Of a stretch of 64,000 nt of DNA, positions 7,889-18,252 are shown piece after piece. The DNA lies in assembly GCA_050789255.1 (NCBI GenBank), contig JBOZRQ010000054.1, forward strand, positions 1 to 64,000, written 5' to 3'. The position numbers and the translations under genes were made by a program. Numbering within the stretch: position 1 is the stretch's first letter; each line of letters opens with the position of its first letter. The notes under the pieces were generated by a model, which was given only the letters and a program-made list of their open reading frames with translations, did no database searches and was not told the origin of the DNA. The DNA comes from JBOZRQ01 sp050789255. GTDB taxonomy: Bacteria > Bacillota > Sulfobacillia > Symbiobacteriales > Symbiobacteriaceae.

Positions 7889-8505
7889 TTCGACCCGAAC
7901 CGGTTAAGCGAGTAGACCTCACCCAGCGGGCGCCGCTTGCGGGGCTTGGGCTGCCAATCATCGGTCGGGTAGCCCACCGAGATCAGCGATGCCACGATGT
8001 AATCCGCCGGGATGCCCAGCAGCGCCTTCACCTCGTCGGCCTTGAAGCCGCCCATCCACACGCTGTGCAGGCCCATCCCCTGCGCCGCCAGCACCAGCCA
8101 GGAGATGCCTATGTAGGTGTTGTTCAGCACGTGGGACTTGCGGAACTCCTGGTCAGTGCGCATGCGGTTCACCGTACGCATGGTCCGCTCCCGCCTCTCG
8201 GGCGTGGCGTCAACGGGGATGCCTGCCTCGATGCGGTCGGCCAGGGCGTCCTGCTGGCGCACAGAGCCGAGGCACACAAAGGTGGCGCCAGCCTGAGCCA
8301 CATGGGCCTGGTTGTTTGCCGCGACGGCCAGCTGCTTCTTGATCTCCGGATCGGTGACCACCACGAACTCCCAGGGCTGCAGGTTCCAGCTGCTGGGGGC
8401 CTGGTGGGCTGCCTCGATCAGCTGCACCAAGGTTTCGTGCGGGATCGGGTCGGGCTTAAAGGATCGCACGCTCTGGCGCGCTGCGATCGCCTCCAGGACA
8501 TTCAC
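7885..8505 (-). CDS. Nitroreductase family protein
   Basis: A 206-residue flavoprotein of the NADH oxidase/nitroreductase family. The N-terminus (NVLEAIAARQSVRSFKPDPI) has the Arg-Ser-Val-Arg FMN contact, followed by APSSWNLQPWEFVVV. The middle LAAQGMGLHSVWMGGF and GYPTDDWQPKPRKRRPLGEV are standard. Members reduce nitro compounds, quinones or enones with FMN. I chose the GTG at 8505 because GGGGG is 9 nt upstream; a TTG at 8511 is too close to that site. It is a single gene, convergent with MocR. The substrate is unknown. Confidence 0.9.
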   Translation of the reverse strand: MNVLEAIAARQSVRSFKPDPIPHETLVQLIEAAHQAPSSWNLQPWEFVVVTDPEIKKQLAVAANNQAHVAQAGATFVCLGSVRQQDALADRIEAGIPVDATPERRERTMRTVNRMRTDQEFRKSHVLNNTYIGISWLVLAAQGMGLHSVWMGGFKADEVKALLGIPADYIVASLISVGYPTDDWQPKPRKRRPLGEVYSLNRFGSK

Positions 8506-8600
8506 GAACAATACCCCCGTTGTTGACGTTTATCTAGTAGCGAGTTCTTATCAATTTGGTCGCAGCATAGCGTCCCGCAGGTACTTCGGGAGGCGAAGAA

Positions 8601-9356
8601 ATGCCAAAGCCGATTCTGACCGAGCGGACCGAGTTGGCCGGGGTCCCCTTGCTGCACGTCCGGGCCAGCGGCCTGGAGGGGCCGGCCCCCACCGTGATCT
8701 GGTATCACGGTTGGAGCTCCAGGAAGGAGAACCACGTTGTTACGGCCGAGTCACTGGCGGTGGACGGGCTCCGGGTCCTCGTGCCCGATGTGGCCCGCCA
8801 TGGCGAACGCGACCCGTTCCCGGACTACGACGCCCTGGAGGCGCTCACTTACTACTGGCAGGTGGTCGAAGACGCCATTGCCGAAGCGGGCGTGCTAATG
8901 AGGGCGGCTGAGGCGCACGGCCTGGCCATACCGGGGCGCATCGGGGTCGGCGGCAATTCCATGGGCGGCATGATTGCCGCGGGGGCGCTGGCACGCTTCC
9001 CGCAGCTTGCTGCCGCGGTGCTTTGCAACAGCTGCCCCACGCTGGCCTGGCAGGCCGATCGGTTCCGTGAAGCACGTGGTTTCCCGCTGTTGTCTGACGA
9101 GGAGCGGGAGCCCTTCCTTCAGTTCGATCCCGAAGCCCTGCTGGCGCTGGTGGCGCCCCGCCCGATTCTCATGCTCCACGGCGATGCAGACACCACCGTG
9201 CCCATCGCCGGGGCGCGAAGATTCTTGGAGCTGGCCCAGCCATTCTATGCGGATGCTCCGCAGCGGCTCGCCCTGGTTGAAACGCCCCGCCTCAACCATC
9301 ATGTGACGGTGGATCAGGTGCTGGCAGCTCGATCCTGGTATGTGCGATACCTTTAA
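8601..9356 (+). CDS. Alpha/beta hydrolase (dienelactone hydrolase/YitV-like esterase)
   Basis: A 251-residue protein. The oxyanion region is VIWYHGWSSRKENH. The nucleophile elbow is GNSMGG (about residue 117), the acid is in LHGDADTTVP (about residue 196), and the base is in the final LNHHVT (about residue 233). This order and the short lid match B. subtilis YitV-type esterases. GGGAGG precedes the ATG at 8601. The natural ester is unknown. The uvrD-type gene follows 88 bp later with its own promoter. Confidence 0.88.
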   Translation: MPKPILTERTELAGVPLLHVRASGLEGPAPTVIWYHGWSSRKENHVVTAESLAVDGLRVLVPDVARHGERDPFPDYDALEALTYYWQVVEDAIAEAGVLMRAAEAHGLAIPGRIGVGGNSMGGMIAAGALARFPQLAAAVLCNSCPTLAWQADRFREARGFPLLSDEEREPFLQFDPEALLALVAPRPILMLHGDADTTVPIAGARRFLELAQPFYADAPQRLALVETPRLNHHVTVDQVLAARSWYVRYL

Positions 9357-9372
9357 GAGGCTTAGCTTCAGG

Positions 9373-9381
9373 TGTTATAAT
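9373..9381 (+). promoter_or_regulatory. Extended -10 (TGTTATAAT) ahead of the UvrD/PcrA gene
   Basis: A perfect TATAAT at 9376-9381 is preceded by TG one base upstream, the extended -10 arrangement. No good -35 is visible. Confidence 0.55.
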
Positions 9382-9444
9382 GCGAGGTATCCTCAGCCAG
9401 AGGCTCGACTTAGATCTATAGTCATAGAATTGGGAGGCGCCACC

Positions 9445-11412
<1,968 letters not shown>

Positions 11413-11419
11413 GATTAGA

Positions 11420-11462
11420 ACGGGCGCCCTCCTGCCGTAGGAGGGCGCCCGCTTTGCTTTAC
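11420..11462 (+). terminator. Intrinsic terminator of the UvrD/PcrA gene
   Basis: A perfect 12-bp stem CGGGCGCCCTCC / GGAGGGCGCCCG with a 7-nt loop is followed by GCTTTGCTTT. Confidence 0.85.
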
Positions 11463-12388
11463 TCGCCGAGGACGAAGTTCAGGGCCTTGGTCAGATCGAA
11501 CTGGGCCGGGTAGGTGTGTCCGCCGCTCTGGTGGAGGTCGAACACGCAGGGAATTCCAGCCTCATGCAGCAGCTTGTACGCGTCTTCGGCGCACTGCCGG
11601 CACACCTGGTCGTCGTCGTTGACCTGAATCCAGCCGCGAATGCCGAGCTCCTTGGCCGTGGCTATGTACGGTTTCAGTTCCTCTACGCTCGGCAGCCAGG
11701 GCCCGATTGCAACGAAGCCCCGAGCCTTTACCTCGCCGCTCATGGCCAGACGCATGCTCAGCCTGCCGCCCGCCGAAAACCCGCTCAGTACGACCCGATC
11801 GGGGTCGAAGCCTTCGAGCTCAGAAACATGCTGCACAACCTCTCTGGAACCTTTCTCCATGTCATCCCAGAGATAGCGACCCGGCCAGTACACCTGGGAA
11901 GACTGTAAGAGCGCGACCTGCCAGCCGAGTTCGGTCGCCGGGGTCCAAAATGCCCGGCCCTGGTCGACGTTACCGGCGTTTCCGTGCATGCCGACCAGCA
12001 AGGGGGCGGCGCCAGCCTGAGACTCCGCCGCTGCCAGCGTCTCACGATAAGGTTTCGCTTCAGCCATGGCCTCCTCATGCCGGGCCTTGCAGCGCGTCAC
12101 GAGGTCCTCAAACTCCGGAAGGTCGTGCAGCGCCTTCAATTGCGGGTTTCGCAGGTCTCTCTCGGGGACCCACAAGCCCCGGTCCAGCGCCTCCTCAATC
12201 ACGGCGAGAGCATGATCGGTCCGGCCCGATAGGGCAGCAGTAATGATCCGGAAGTAATACAACACATCGTGCTGGTCCGGGAACCGGTGCATCTCGCTCT
12301 CAACAAAAGATAGGGCTTCAGCATGGGCGCCGGACCGATACAACTCCATAGCCTTACTGCGAAACTCCGTCACCGACAGGTTGCTCAT
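11459..12388 (-). CDS. Alpha/beta hydrolase with helical N-terminal region
   Basis: A 309-residue protein. The first 110 residues are helical and TPR-like (AMELYRSGAHAEALSFVESE, then HALAVIEEALDRGLW). The rest is a phospholipase/carboxylesterase-type fold with LLVGMHGNAGN as oxyanion region, nucleophile GFSAGG (about residue 201) and His near the end (HQSGGHTYP). A CxxC (VCRQC, about residue 265) sits close to the probable acid loop, which is unusual. GGGGGG precedes the ATG at 12388. It is a stand-alone gene. The TPR-like part may bind a partner. The substrate is unknown. Confidence 0.82.
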   Translation of the reverse strand: MSNLSVTEFRSKAMELYRSGAHAEALSFVESEMHRFPDQHDVLYYFRIITAALSGRTDHALAVIEEALDRGLWVPERDLRNPQLKALHDLPEFEDLVTRCKARHEEAMAEAKPYRETLAAAESQAGAAPLLVGMHGNAGNVDQGRAFWTPATELGWQVALLQSSQVYWPGRYLWDDMEKGSREVVQHVSELEGFDPDRVVLSGFSAGGRLSMRLAMSGEVKARGFVAIGPWLPSVEELKPYIATAKELGIRGWIQVNDDDQVCRQCAEDAYKLLHEAGIPCVFDLHQSGGHTYPAQFDLTKALNFVLGE

Positions 12389-12422
12389 GTAGGTCCCCCC
12401 AGGCGTTCATAGGGTCTAGTTC

Positions 12423-12447
12423 CCGATATACGACGGAGCTATATCGG
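12423..12447. repeat. Inverted repeat CCGATATA-9-TATATCGG upstream of cydA
   Basis: Perfect 8-bp arms are separated by 9 bp, in the AT-rich divergent region between the esterase and cydAB. It could be the operator controlling the oxidase. It does not match the Rex (TTGTGA) or Fnr (TTGAT) consensus. Confidence 0.4.
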
Positions 12448-12556
12448 TAACAGTTCGTATTATTTTCATAATCGCATAAGGTTTCTCACCTAAGGAGAAG
12501 GCAGAATAGGATTTGCGCAGCCACTGCGCTAGGCTTGAGGTAGGGAGTTGGTCCAC

Positions 12557-13861
12557 ATGAGCAACCTTGATGCAGCACGTTTTCAAATGGCGTTCTCGCT
12601 GGCCTTCCACATGATCTTCGCTGCGCTCGGCGTCGGATTGCCCTTCCTGATGTTCGTGGCTGAGGGGATGTGGCTCTACACCAAACAGGAGCACTACCGC
12701 AGCCTGGCCAAGACCTGGGCCAAAGCGACCGGCATTCTGTTTGCCATCGGCGCCGTGAGCGGCACCGCCCTGGCCTTCGAGATGGGCCTGCTGTGGCCCG
12801 GCTTCATGGCCTTTGCCGGGAGCACCGTCGGCCCGGCCTTCACCCTGGAGGGCTACGCCTTCTTTCTGGAGGCGATCTTCCTCGGCCTGTACCTGTATGG
12901 CTGGGACCGCCTGCCGCGCCGGGCCCACTGGCTCTCGGGCCTGGTGGTCGCCCTGAGCGGTGCTGCCTCGAGCGTTCTGGTCGTTGCCTCCAACGCCTGG
13001 ATGCAGAATCCGGTGGGCGCCGACCTCCTGCGCACCAGCCCCGAGTCGGTGACCGCCGCCGTGCTCTTCCAGAACCCCCAGTGGGCGATCATGGCGATTC
13101 ACTCGACCCTCTCCTGTTACGCCGCCGCGGGTTTTTCGGTCGCCGGGGTCTATGCGTGGGGCGCCCTGCGTGGGCGGGCAGATGCCGCCCGCCGCTCTGC
13201 ACTTAGCATTGCCCTGGGCGTGGGCGTCATTGCTGCGCTGTCCATGCCCGTCACCGGGCACGTGAGCGCCCAGGTGGTAGCCGAGCGGCAGCCTGCAAAG
13301 CTGGCAGCCATGGAGGCCCATTTCGAGACCTCGTCGACCGTCCCCCTGTTGATCGGGGGGCTGCCTAACCCGGAGACCCGCCAGGTGAAGTGGGCAATCC
13401 GAATCCCCGGAGGCCTCAGCTTCCTGGCCTTCAACGACCCGAACGCCGAGGTGACCGGGCTGGACCGGTACCCTGAGGAGCAGTGGCCCAACGTGGTCCT
13501 CACCCACATCTCCTTTCAGGTGATGGTCGGTGCGGGGATGGCAATGATCGCCGTGGGCGCCTGGTGGGCGTGGACGGTCCGCAAGGGGAGGCAGGGCTTC
13601 ATGGCCAACCGCAAGCTGATGTGGGCGCTCCTGGCCGCCTCGCCGCTGGGCTTCATCGCTCTGGAGGCGGGCTGGATCGTCTCGGAGGTCGGGCGCCAGC
13701 CCTGGATCATTCACCAGGTGATGCGCACCAGCGACGCCGTGACGCCGGCGCCCGGCCTCCAGACTGCCGTGGCGGGCTTCGTGCTCCTGTACTCCGTGCT
13801 GGCTGTGGCGCTGGTCTGGCTGCTGAGCCGCCTCAAGCACATCGACGCGGGAGGGCATTAG
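12557..13861 (+). CDS. cydA: Cytochrome bd-type quinol oxidase subunit I
   Basis: A 434-residue membrane protein with about nine helices. It has the haem ligand His18 (SLAFHMIFAALG), the GFxFxLxA-type segment GYAFFLEAIFLGLYL, a second haem-binding His in MAIHSTLSCYAAAGF, and the signature GRQPW near residue 379. The Q-loop after helix VI is short, so this is the CioA-like or short-loop branch rather than the E. coli long-loop type. It oxidises quinol at the membrane with high oxygen affinity. The ATG at 12557 is chosen over a TTG at 12548 because AGGGAG lies 9 nt ahead of it. The cydB start follows the stop after 1 nt. Confidence 0.96.
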   Translation: MSNLDAARFQMAFSLAFHMIFAALGVGLPFLMFVAEGMWLYTKQEHYRSLAKTWAKATGILFAIGAVSGTALAFEMGLLWPGFMAFAGSTVGPAFTLEGYAFFLEAIFLGLYLYGWDRLPRRAHWLSGLVVALSGAASSVLVVASNAWMQNPVGADLLRTSPESVTAAVLFQNPQWAIMAIHSTLSCYAAAGFSVAGVYAWGALRGRADAARRSALSIALGVGVIAALSMPVTGHVSAQVVAERQPAKLAAMEAHFETSSTVPLLIGGLPNPETRQVKWAIRIPGGLSFLAFNDPNAEVTGLDRYPEEQWPNVVLTHISFQVMVGAGMAMIAVGAWWAWTVRKGRQGFMANRKLMWALLAASPLGFIALEAGWIVSEVGRQPWIIHQVMRTSDAVTPAPGLQTAVAGFVLLYSVLAVALVWLLSRLKHIDAGGH

Positions 13862-13862
13862 C

Positions 13863-14888
13863 ATGAGCACCTGGATGGGCATCCCCATCGATTTGGCTGT
13901 TGCAGGCGCCATGCTGCTGGCGATCACCGCCTACGCCGTGCTGGCGGGCGCCGACTTTGGCGGCGGCATCTGGGACCTGTTCGCCGCCGGGCCTCGCCGC
14001 AAGGAGCAGCAGGACGCCGTGGCCAGGGCGATGGGCCCGGTCTGGGAGGCGAACCACGTCTGGATGATCTTCCTGATCGTCATCCTCTTCACCGCCTTCC
14101 CACCGGCCTTCGCCGCGCTCAGCATCGCCTTCTTCGCCCTGTTTCACCTGGTTCTCATCGGCATCATCCTCCGGGGCGCCGCCTTCATCTTCCGGGCGTA
14201 CATCAGTGATACCACCTCGGTGCACTGGCGCACCTGGGCGAGCGTGTTCGGCGGGGCCAGCGTGATCACACCCTTCCTGCTGGGCACAGCGGTGGGGGCG
14301 GTCTCGTCCGGCGGGATTCGAATGGTCGACGGTGCGGTGCGTGTGGACCCGGTGCAGGCCTGGTTCAGCCCGGTTTCGCTCCTCATCGGCACGTTGACCG
14401 TGGCACTCTGCGCCTACCTGGCCGCCGTCTACCTGACAATCGAGACCGACGGGTCCCTCCGGGAGGATTTCCGCACCCGGGCGTTGTGGAGCGGCGGGGC
14501 GGTGGCCATGCTGGCCCTCGTGCTCCTGCCCGTGACGGCCTCCTACGCGCCGATCCTGTGGGAGCACCTGTCGCACCCGACCTCGCTGCCGCCCATGCTG
14601 GGGGGCGGCGCCCTGGCTGCCGTGTCGGCCTGGGCGGTGTACTCCCGCCGCTTTCGCCTGGCACGCCTTACGGCGATCGCCGAGGTGATTATCGTGCTGT
14701 GGGGCTGGGCGCTGGGACAGTGGCCGTATATCATCTACCCGGATGTCACCTTTGCCAACAGCATGGCGCCCGCCCCGGCGGTGAAGTTCCTGCTCTCCAG
14801 CCTGCCCTTCGGCCTGGCGCTGCTGATTCCGTCCCTGTGGTTCTTGTTCCGGGTATTTAAAGGTCCGGCGCCCTATCAGTCGAAGTAG
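13863..14888 (+). CDS. cydB: Cytochrome bd-type quinol oxidase subunit II
   Basis: A 341-residue protein with eight or nine membrane helices. The N-terminus has the family pattern YAVLAGADFGGGIWDLFAAG, then MGPVWEANHVWMIFLIVILF. It pairs with CydA to form the oxidase. It starts 1 nt after cydA stops, with GGGAGG inside the cydA end, so translation is coupled. No cydCD or cydX gene is nearby. Confidence 0.95.
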   Translation: MSTWMGIPIDLAVAGAMLLAITAYAVLAGADFGGGIWDLFAAGPRRKEQQDAVARAMGPVWEANHVWMIFLIVILFTAFPPAFAALSIAFFALFHLVLIGIILRGAAFIFRAYISDTTSVHWRTWASVFGGASVITPFLLGTAVGAVSSGGIRMVDGAVRVDPVQAWFSPVSLLIGTLTVALCAYLAAVYLTIETDGSLREDFRTRALWSGGAVAMLALVLLPVTASYAPILWEHLSHPTSLPPMLGGGALAAVSAWAVYSRRFRLARLTAIAEVIIVLWGWALGQWPYIIYPDVTFANSMAPAPAVKFLLSSLPFGLALLIPSLWFLFRVFKGPAPYQSK

Positions 14889-14912
14889 CCTTCAAAAGGA
14901 GGCTTCACTGCC

Positions 14913-15746
14913 ATGCAACTGGGCGCCGTCGTCGTAACGGGAGCATCGACTGGCATCGGGGAGAACATCGCACTGGAATTGGACAAGATGGGGGTTCAGG
15001 TCTTCGCCGGCGTCCGCAAGCCCGCTGACGCCGCTGCTCTGAAGCAGAAGGCTTCGGGCAGCCTGACGCCCATCTTCCTGGATGTGACCGACGAGGAGAG
15101 CATCGGACAGGCCGCCGCACAGGTTGCTGCGACTGTTGGCGAGGCCGGGCTGACCGGGCTGGTGAACAACGCGGGCATCGCTGTGGCCGGGCCCCTTGAG
15201 TTCTTGCCCGTGGCCGAGTTCCGCAAGCAGATGGAGGTCAACGTGGTGGGCCAGGTGGCCGTGACCCAGGCCTTCCTGCCGCTGCTTCGGAAGGCCAAGG
15301 GGCGCATCGTCAACATGGGCTCCATGAGCGGCCGGGTGACCGCTCCCTACCTGGGTCCGTATTCCGCATCAAAGCACGCCCTCGAGGCTCTCAGTGGCGC
15401 ACTGCGCATGGAGCTGAAGCCCTGGGGCATCCATGTTTCCCTCGTCGGGCCGGGCGCCATCGACACACCGATCTGGTCCAAGTCCTCGGCAGCGGCGCTT
15501 TCCATCGTTGAGGGCCTGCCCCCGGAGGCGCTCCGGTTGTACGGAGAGGCCATTGAGGCCATGCAGAAGAACGTCGCCAACGTCCGCGGGATCCCACCGA
15601 TCGAGGTCTTCAAGGCTGTGCACCATGCCCTCACGGCGGCGCAGCCCAAGACCAGGTACACGGTGGGACAGGACGCCAAGGTGGCCGAGCTAGGCCGTCT
15701 CCTCCCCGACGAGATGCGGGAGCGGATCATCCGCAAGCGCTTCTAG
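14913..15746 (+). CDS. Short-chain dehydrogenase/reductase
   Basis: A 277-residue classical SDR. The cofactor site is TGASTGIG (residues about 9-16), followed by NNAG. The catalytic triad is Ser in MGSMSGR and Tyr/Lys in YSASK. The residues after strand 2 (AGVRKPADAAAL) include Arg/Lys, suggesting NADPH. It is a retinol dehydrogenase/17-beta-HSD-like member with an unknown substrate. AAAAGGAGG precedes the ATG. It lies 24 nt behind cydB, so it may be read from the same mRNA, and ends at a hairpin. Confidence 0.92.
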   Translation: MQLGAVVVTGASTGIGENIALELDKMGVQVFAGVRKPADAAALKQKASGSLTPIFLDVTDEESIGQAAAQVAATVGEAGLTGLVNNAGIAVAGPLEFLPVAEFRKQMEVNVVGQVAVTQAFLPLLRKAKGRIVNMGSMSGRVTAPYLGPYSASKHALEALSGALRMELKPWGIHVSLVGPGAIDTPIWSKSSAAALSIVEGLPPEALRLYGEAIEAMQKNVANVRGIPPIEVFKAVHHALTAAQPKTRYTVGQDAKVAELGRLLPDEMRERIIRKRF

Positions 15747-15773
15747 GGCGTGTCGAAACTTGATGAGCAAATG

Positions 15774-15819
15774 ACAAGAGCGCACCCCTGCCTTCGACAG
15801 GCCGGAGTGCGCTCTTGTG
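15774..15819 (+). terminator. Hairpin terminator after the SDR gene
   Basis: ACAAGAGCGCACCC pairs with GAGTGCGCTCTTGT around a GC-rich loop. It is followed by only a few T. Confidence 0.6.
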
Positions 15820-15870
15820 CTACCGTTATGGTGGGAGATTCAGTGGGCCAGCCTTCGAAAGGAGGTGGCC

Positions 15871-15954
15871 ATGGTGAAGATCACCATTGAGGTTGACGCG
15901 GCGACGCTGATCCTCTTGGTTCTGAACCTTTGGGCTCTCTCCGCTATAAGGTAG
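15871..15954 (+). CDS. 27-residue membrane microprotein
   Basis: A small frame with a near-perfect ribosome binding site (AAAGGAGGTGG, 2-8 nt spacing) before the ATG at 15871. It encodes 27 residues: a short polar start (MVKITIEVDA), a hydrophobic stretch TLILLVLNLWALSA and a final Ile-Arg before TAG. It would be a single-span inner-membrane peptide. It lies behind the SDR terminator and is followed by a GC hairpin (15953-15981, GCGGCGG/CCGCCGC). The function is unknown; it could be a regulator or small oxidase subunit, given cydAB upstream, but that is speculation. Confidence 0.5.
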   Translation: MVKITIEVDAATLILLVLNLWALSAIR

Positions 15955-16076
15955 CGGCGGGTCGAAAGTGGCCGCCGCCAACTGAATAGGTAGGCGGCAT
16001 CCGCTGACTCCTGGGCGTCCGGTGCAACGGGCGCCCGTTCCCATTATAGCCCTCAGGACCCTCTCTTATGCAGCCT

Positions 16077-17330
16077 CTAGTACTGAGCCGTCAGCTTCTT
16101 ACGCCCCCGCAGGAACCGGTCGGCGTTAATGGCAGCCAGCGCCCCGTCCGCAGCGGAGATGACAGCCTGCTTGACCACCGTCTTCCGCACATCACCGGCG
16201 GCGAAGACGCCCTCGACCGGCGTGGCCATGGTCTCATCGACCACCAGGTAGCCCTCGGCGTCCAGCGGGACCTCGTCGCCAAGGAATGAGGTGCCCGGGG
16301 CGCCGCCGCCCACGTACAGGAAGAGTGCGCCGACCTCCCATTCCTCCTCGCCGGTGGGGGTAGCCACCCGAATCCCCTTCAGCCCGCCGTTCTCGGAGGC
16401 CAGGACCTCCTTGAGCTTATGCTTCTTGTAGACCGCCACGTTCTCCGGGAGGTGCTCCAGCTCCCCCTCCTCCACCCCGATCAGCTTCTCGCCAGGGAAG
16501 AGCAGGCGGATCTTCGCAGCGAAGGAGCTGAGCAGCGAGACCTCCTCCACGGCCTCGGCGTTGTCGCCGTAGACCACGACCTCCTTGCCCTTGGTAAAGG
16601 CGCCGTCGCAAATGGCGCAGTAGCTGACGCCCCGCCCCTCCAGCTCTTGCTCCCCGGGGACCTTGCCCTTGCGGGAGCGGGCGCCTGCCGCTACAACCAC
16701 CGAGCGCGCCCGGAAGGTGCCGACCCCGGTCTCAATCTGCTTCTCAGGCCCCTTGAGGCGGGCCTTCAGCACCGCTGCCTGGAGGAAGGTGGCGCCCTGG
16801 CCCTTGGCCTGGTTCTGCATCAGTTGGAGCAGTTCAGGGCCGGTCACCGCCTGGACGCCGGGGTAATTCTCAACCTCGCGGGCAATGGCGAGGGAGCCCG
16901 CGTTCGGCGCCTTGTCAAGCACCAGCACATTGTGCCCGGCACGGGCGGCATAGAGCGCCGCACTGGCGCCCGCCGGCCCGGCCCCGATTACGACCACGTC
17001 CCAGAGCTTGGTGGTGTCGGCGCGCTTCTCGAAAACGCCGTTCTCCTCAGCCGGAGCGGGCTCCTCCGCGGGGGCAGGCGCCGGAGCATCAGCACCCTGT
17101 AGTTGCTCCAGCACCGCCTTCATCTTGTTGGGGCGATAGCCCACGATCGTCTCATCGTTGAGGAAGAGCGCCGGGACTCCGAAAATGCCAAACTTGGCCA
17201 ACTCGTCGAGCCAAGCGGGCTCAACCAGAATGTCGCGCTCCTCATAGACAACGCCGCGATCCTTCAGGAACTGCTTGATCTTCCCGCAGTAGTCACATCC
17301 GGTAGATGTGTACAGAGTGGCCTTGATCAC
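16077..17330 (-). CDS. Glutaredoxin/NrdH-thioredoxin reductase fusion protein
   Basis: A 417-residue protein. Residues 1-80 are a glutaredoxin/NrdH-like domain with C12-D-Y-C15 (MIKATLYTSTGCDYCGK). Residues about 80-105 are a Pro/Ala/Glu-rich linker. Residues 110-417 are a thioredoxin-reductase-like flavoprotein: FAD site GAGPAG at 116-121, redox pair C238-A-I-C241-D, and FAD-binding end GVFAAGDVRKTVVKQAVISA. The NAD(P)H motif is degenerate (VVYGDNAEAVEE instead of GGGDSAxEE). The fusion would pass electrons from the flavin disulfide to the attached redoxin. The start is GTG at 17330 with GGAGGAG upstream; the longer frame has no SD. It is last in a minus-strand operon. Confidence 0.92.
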   Translation of the reverse strand: MIKATLYTSTGCDYCGKIKQFLKDRGVVYEERDILVEPAWLDELAKFGIFGVPALFLNDETIVGYRPNKMKAVLEQLQGADAPAPAPAEEPAPAEENGVFEKRADTTKLWDVVVIGAGPAGASAALYAARAGHNVLVLDKAPNAGSLAIAREVENYPGVQAVTGPELLQLMQNQAKGQGATFLQAAVLKARLKGPEKQIETGVGTFRARSVVVAAGARSRKGKVPGEQELEGRGVSYCAICDGAFTKGKEVVVYGDNAEAVEEVSLLSSFAAKIRLLFPGEKLIGVEEGELEHLPENVAVYKKHKLKEVLASENGGLKGIRVATPTGEEEWEVGALFLYVGGGAPGTSFLGDEVPLDAEGYLVVDETMATPVEGVFAAGDVRKTVVKQAVISAADGALAAINADRFLRGRKKLTAQY

Positions 17331-17376
17331 GATACTCCTCCTTGTCCTCGTCCGGGGCAGTTGTGCATGGGAAAGA

Positions 17377-18252
17377 CTACCTTTGCTCCGCAAGAAACGC
17401 CAGCAGCACACGGCTGACTTCCTCGGCATGGGTCATGTGCATGAGAGCATGGGGAGCGCCGGCCATGACTTCCACCCGGCTGGACGCCACATGCTCCCGG
17501 AACCGGGACACGCAGCGTTGGACAGCCGGGTCACCGGCGTCTTCTTCCGGCAGCATGAACAGAACCGGGCAACTTATCTTGTCGTAGTAGTGCTCAAAAC
17601 GAAGGTCGTAGTACGCATCCATGTACTGTTCCATAGCTGCCGCCGGGAAGCAGGAGCCATACCGCCCATCAGGCAGCCGGCAAATGTCGGCCTTAACATG
17701 GGCCTGGAACCAAGCGTTCCAGAGCCCGAAACCGGTCCACCTCGCCTTGCCTGCCTCGAAAGCGGCCTGGGGCGTGGCATAGGTCGGCCGGACCCGTTGG
17801 GCCCGTTGCTCACGCAGTTCGGCCTGCCTGGCCTCTGCTTCGTCGTCCGGGACGCCCTGCCGGCCCAACGGACCGAACTCGTTGTAGTACGCGCCCTCAC
17901 ACACCAAGGAGAGCACCTTGTCGGGATGTCCGGCGGCCAGCAGCACCGCCACCTCGGCGCCAAGGGAACTGCCCACCACATGGGCCGCCCTGACCCCAAG
18001 CTCATCCATGAGGAGCGCCAGGTCCCCGGCCATTGCGGCCGGGTGGTAGCCCGTTTCAGGCTTCTCCGAGCGGCCATGGCCGCGAAGCTCGGGAACGATG
18101 ACGCGGTACTTGTCGGCCAGGTGCGGTACCACCCCGGCAAACACCCCAGCGGTTCCCCCGGAGTAGTGCAGCAGAAAGACGGGGGCGCCGTTGCCTCCCG
18201 TGTCCTGCACGTACAGGCTCAGCGCCCCCAGGTTTACTAGCCTACCCGACAC
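17377..18252 (-). CDS. Alpha/beta hydrolase fold protein
   Basis: A 291-residue protein. The oxyanion segment is FLLHYSGGTAG (HYSGG in place of the usual HGxPG). PELRGHGRSEKP follows. The nucleophile is in VVGSSLGAEVA (about residue 99) and the base His in GAPHALMHM near the end. It belongs to the broad esterase/epoxide hydrolase/haloperoxidase-like group; the substrate is unknown. I chose the GTG at 18252, overlapping the end of the MBL gene by 11 nt, because the frame upstream lies in that gene; AAGGAG is 13 nt ahead, so the start is uncertain. The redox fusion gene begins 46 nt downstream. Confidence 0.82.
   Translation of the reverse strand: MSGRLVNLGALSLYVQDTGGNGAPVFLLHYSGGTAGVFAGVVPHLADKYRVIVPELRGHGRSEKPETGYHPAAMAGDLALLMDELGVRAAHVVGSSLGAEVAVLLAAGHPDKVLSLVCEGAYYNEFGPLGRQGVPDDEAEARQAELREQRAQRVRPTYATPQAAFEAGKARWTGFGLWNAWFQAHVKADICRLPDGRYGSCFPAAAMEQYMDAYYDLRFEHYYDKISCPVLFMLPEEDAGDPAVQRCVSRFREHVASSRVEVMAGAPHALMHMTHAEEVSRVLLAFLAEQR

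Noticed and set aside
16041..16047. TATAAT on the minus strand near 16 kb as a promoter
   Set aside because: It points toward the convergent SDR region with no minus-strand gene behind it and has no -35.
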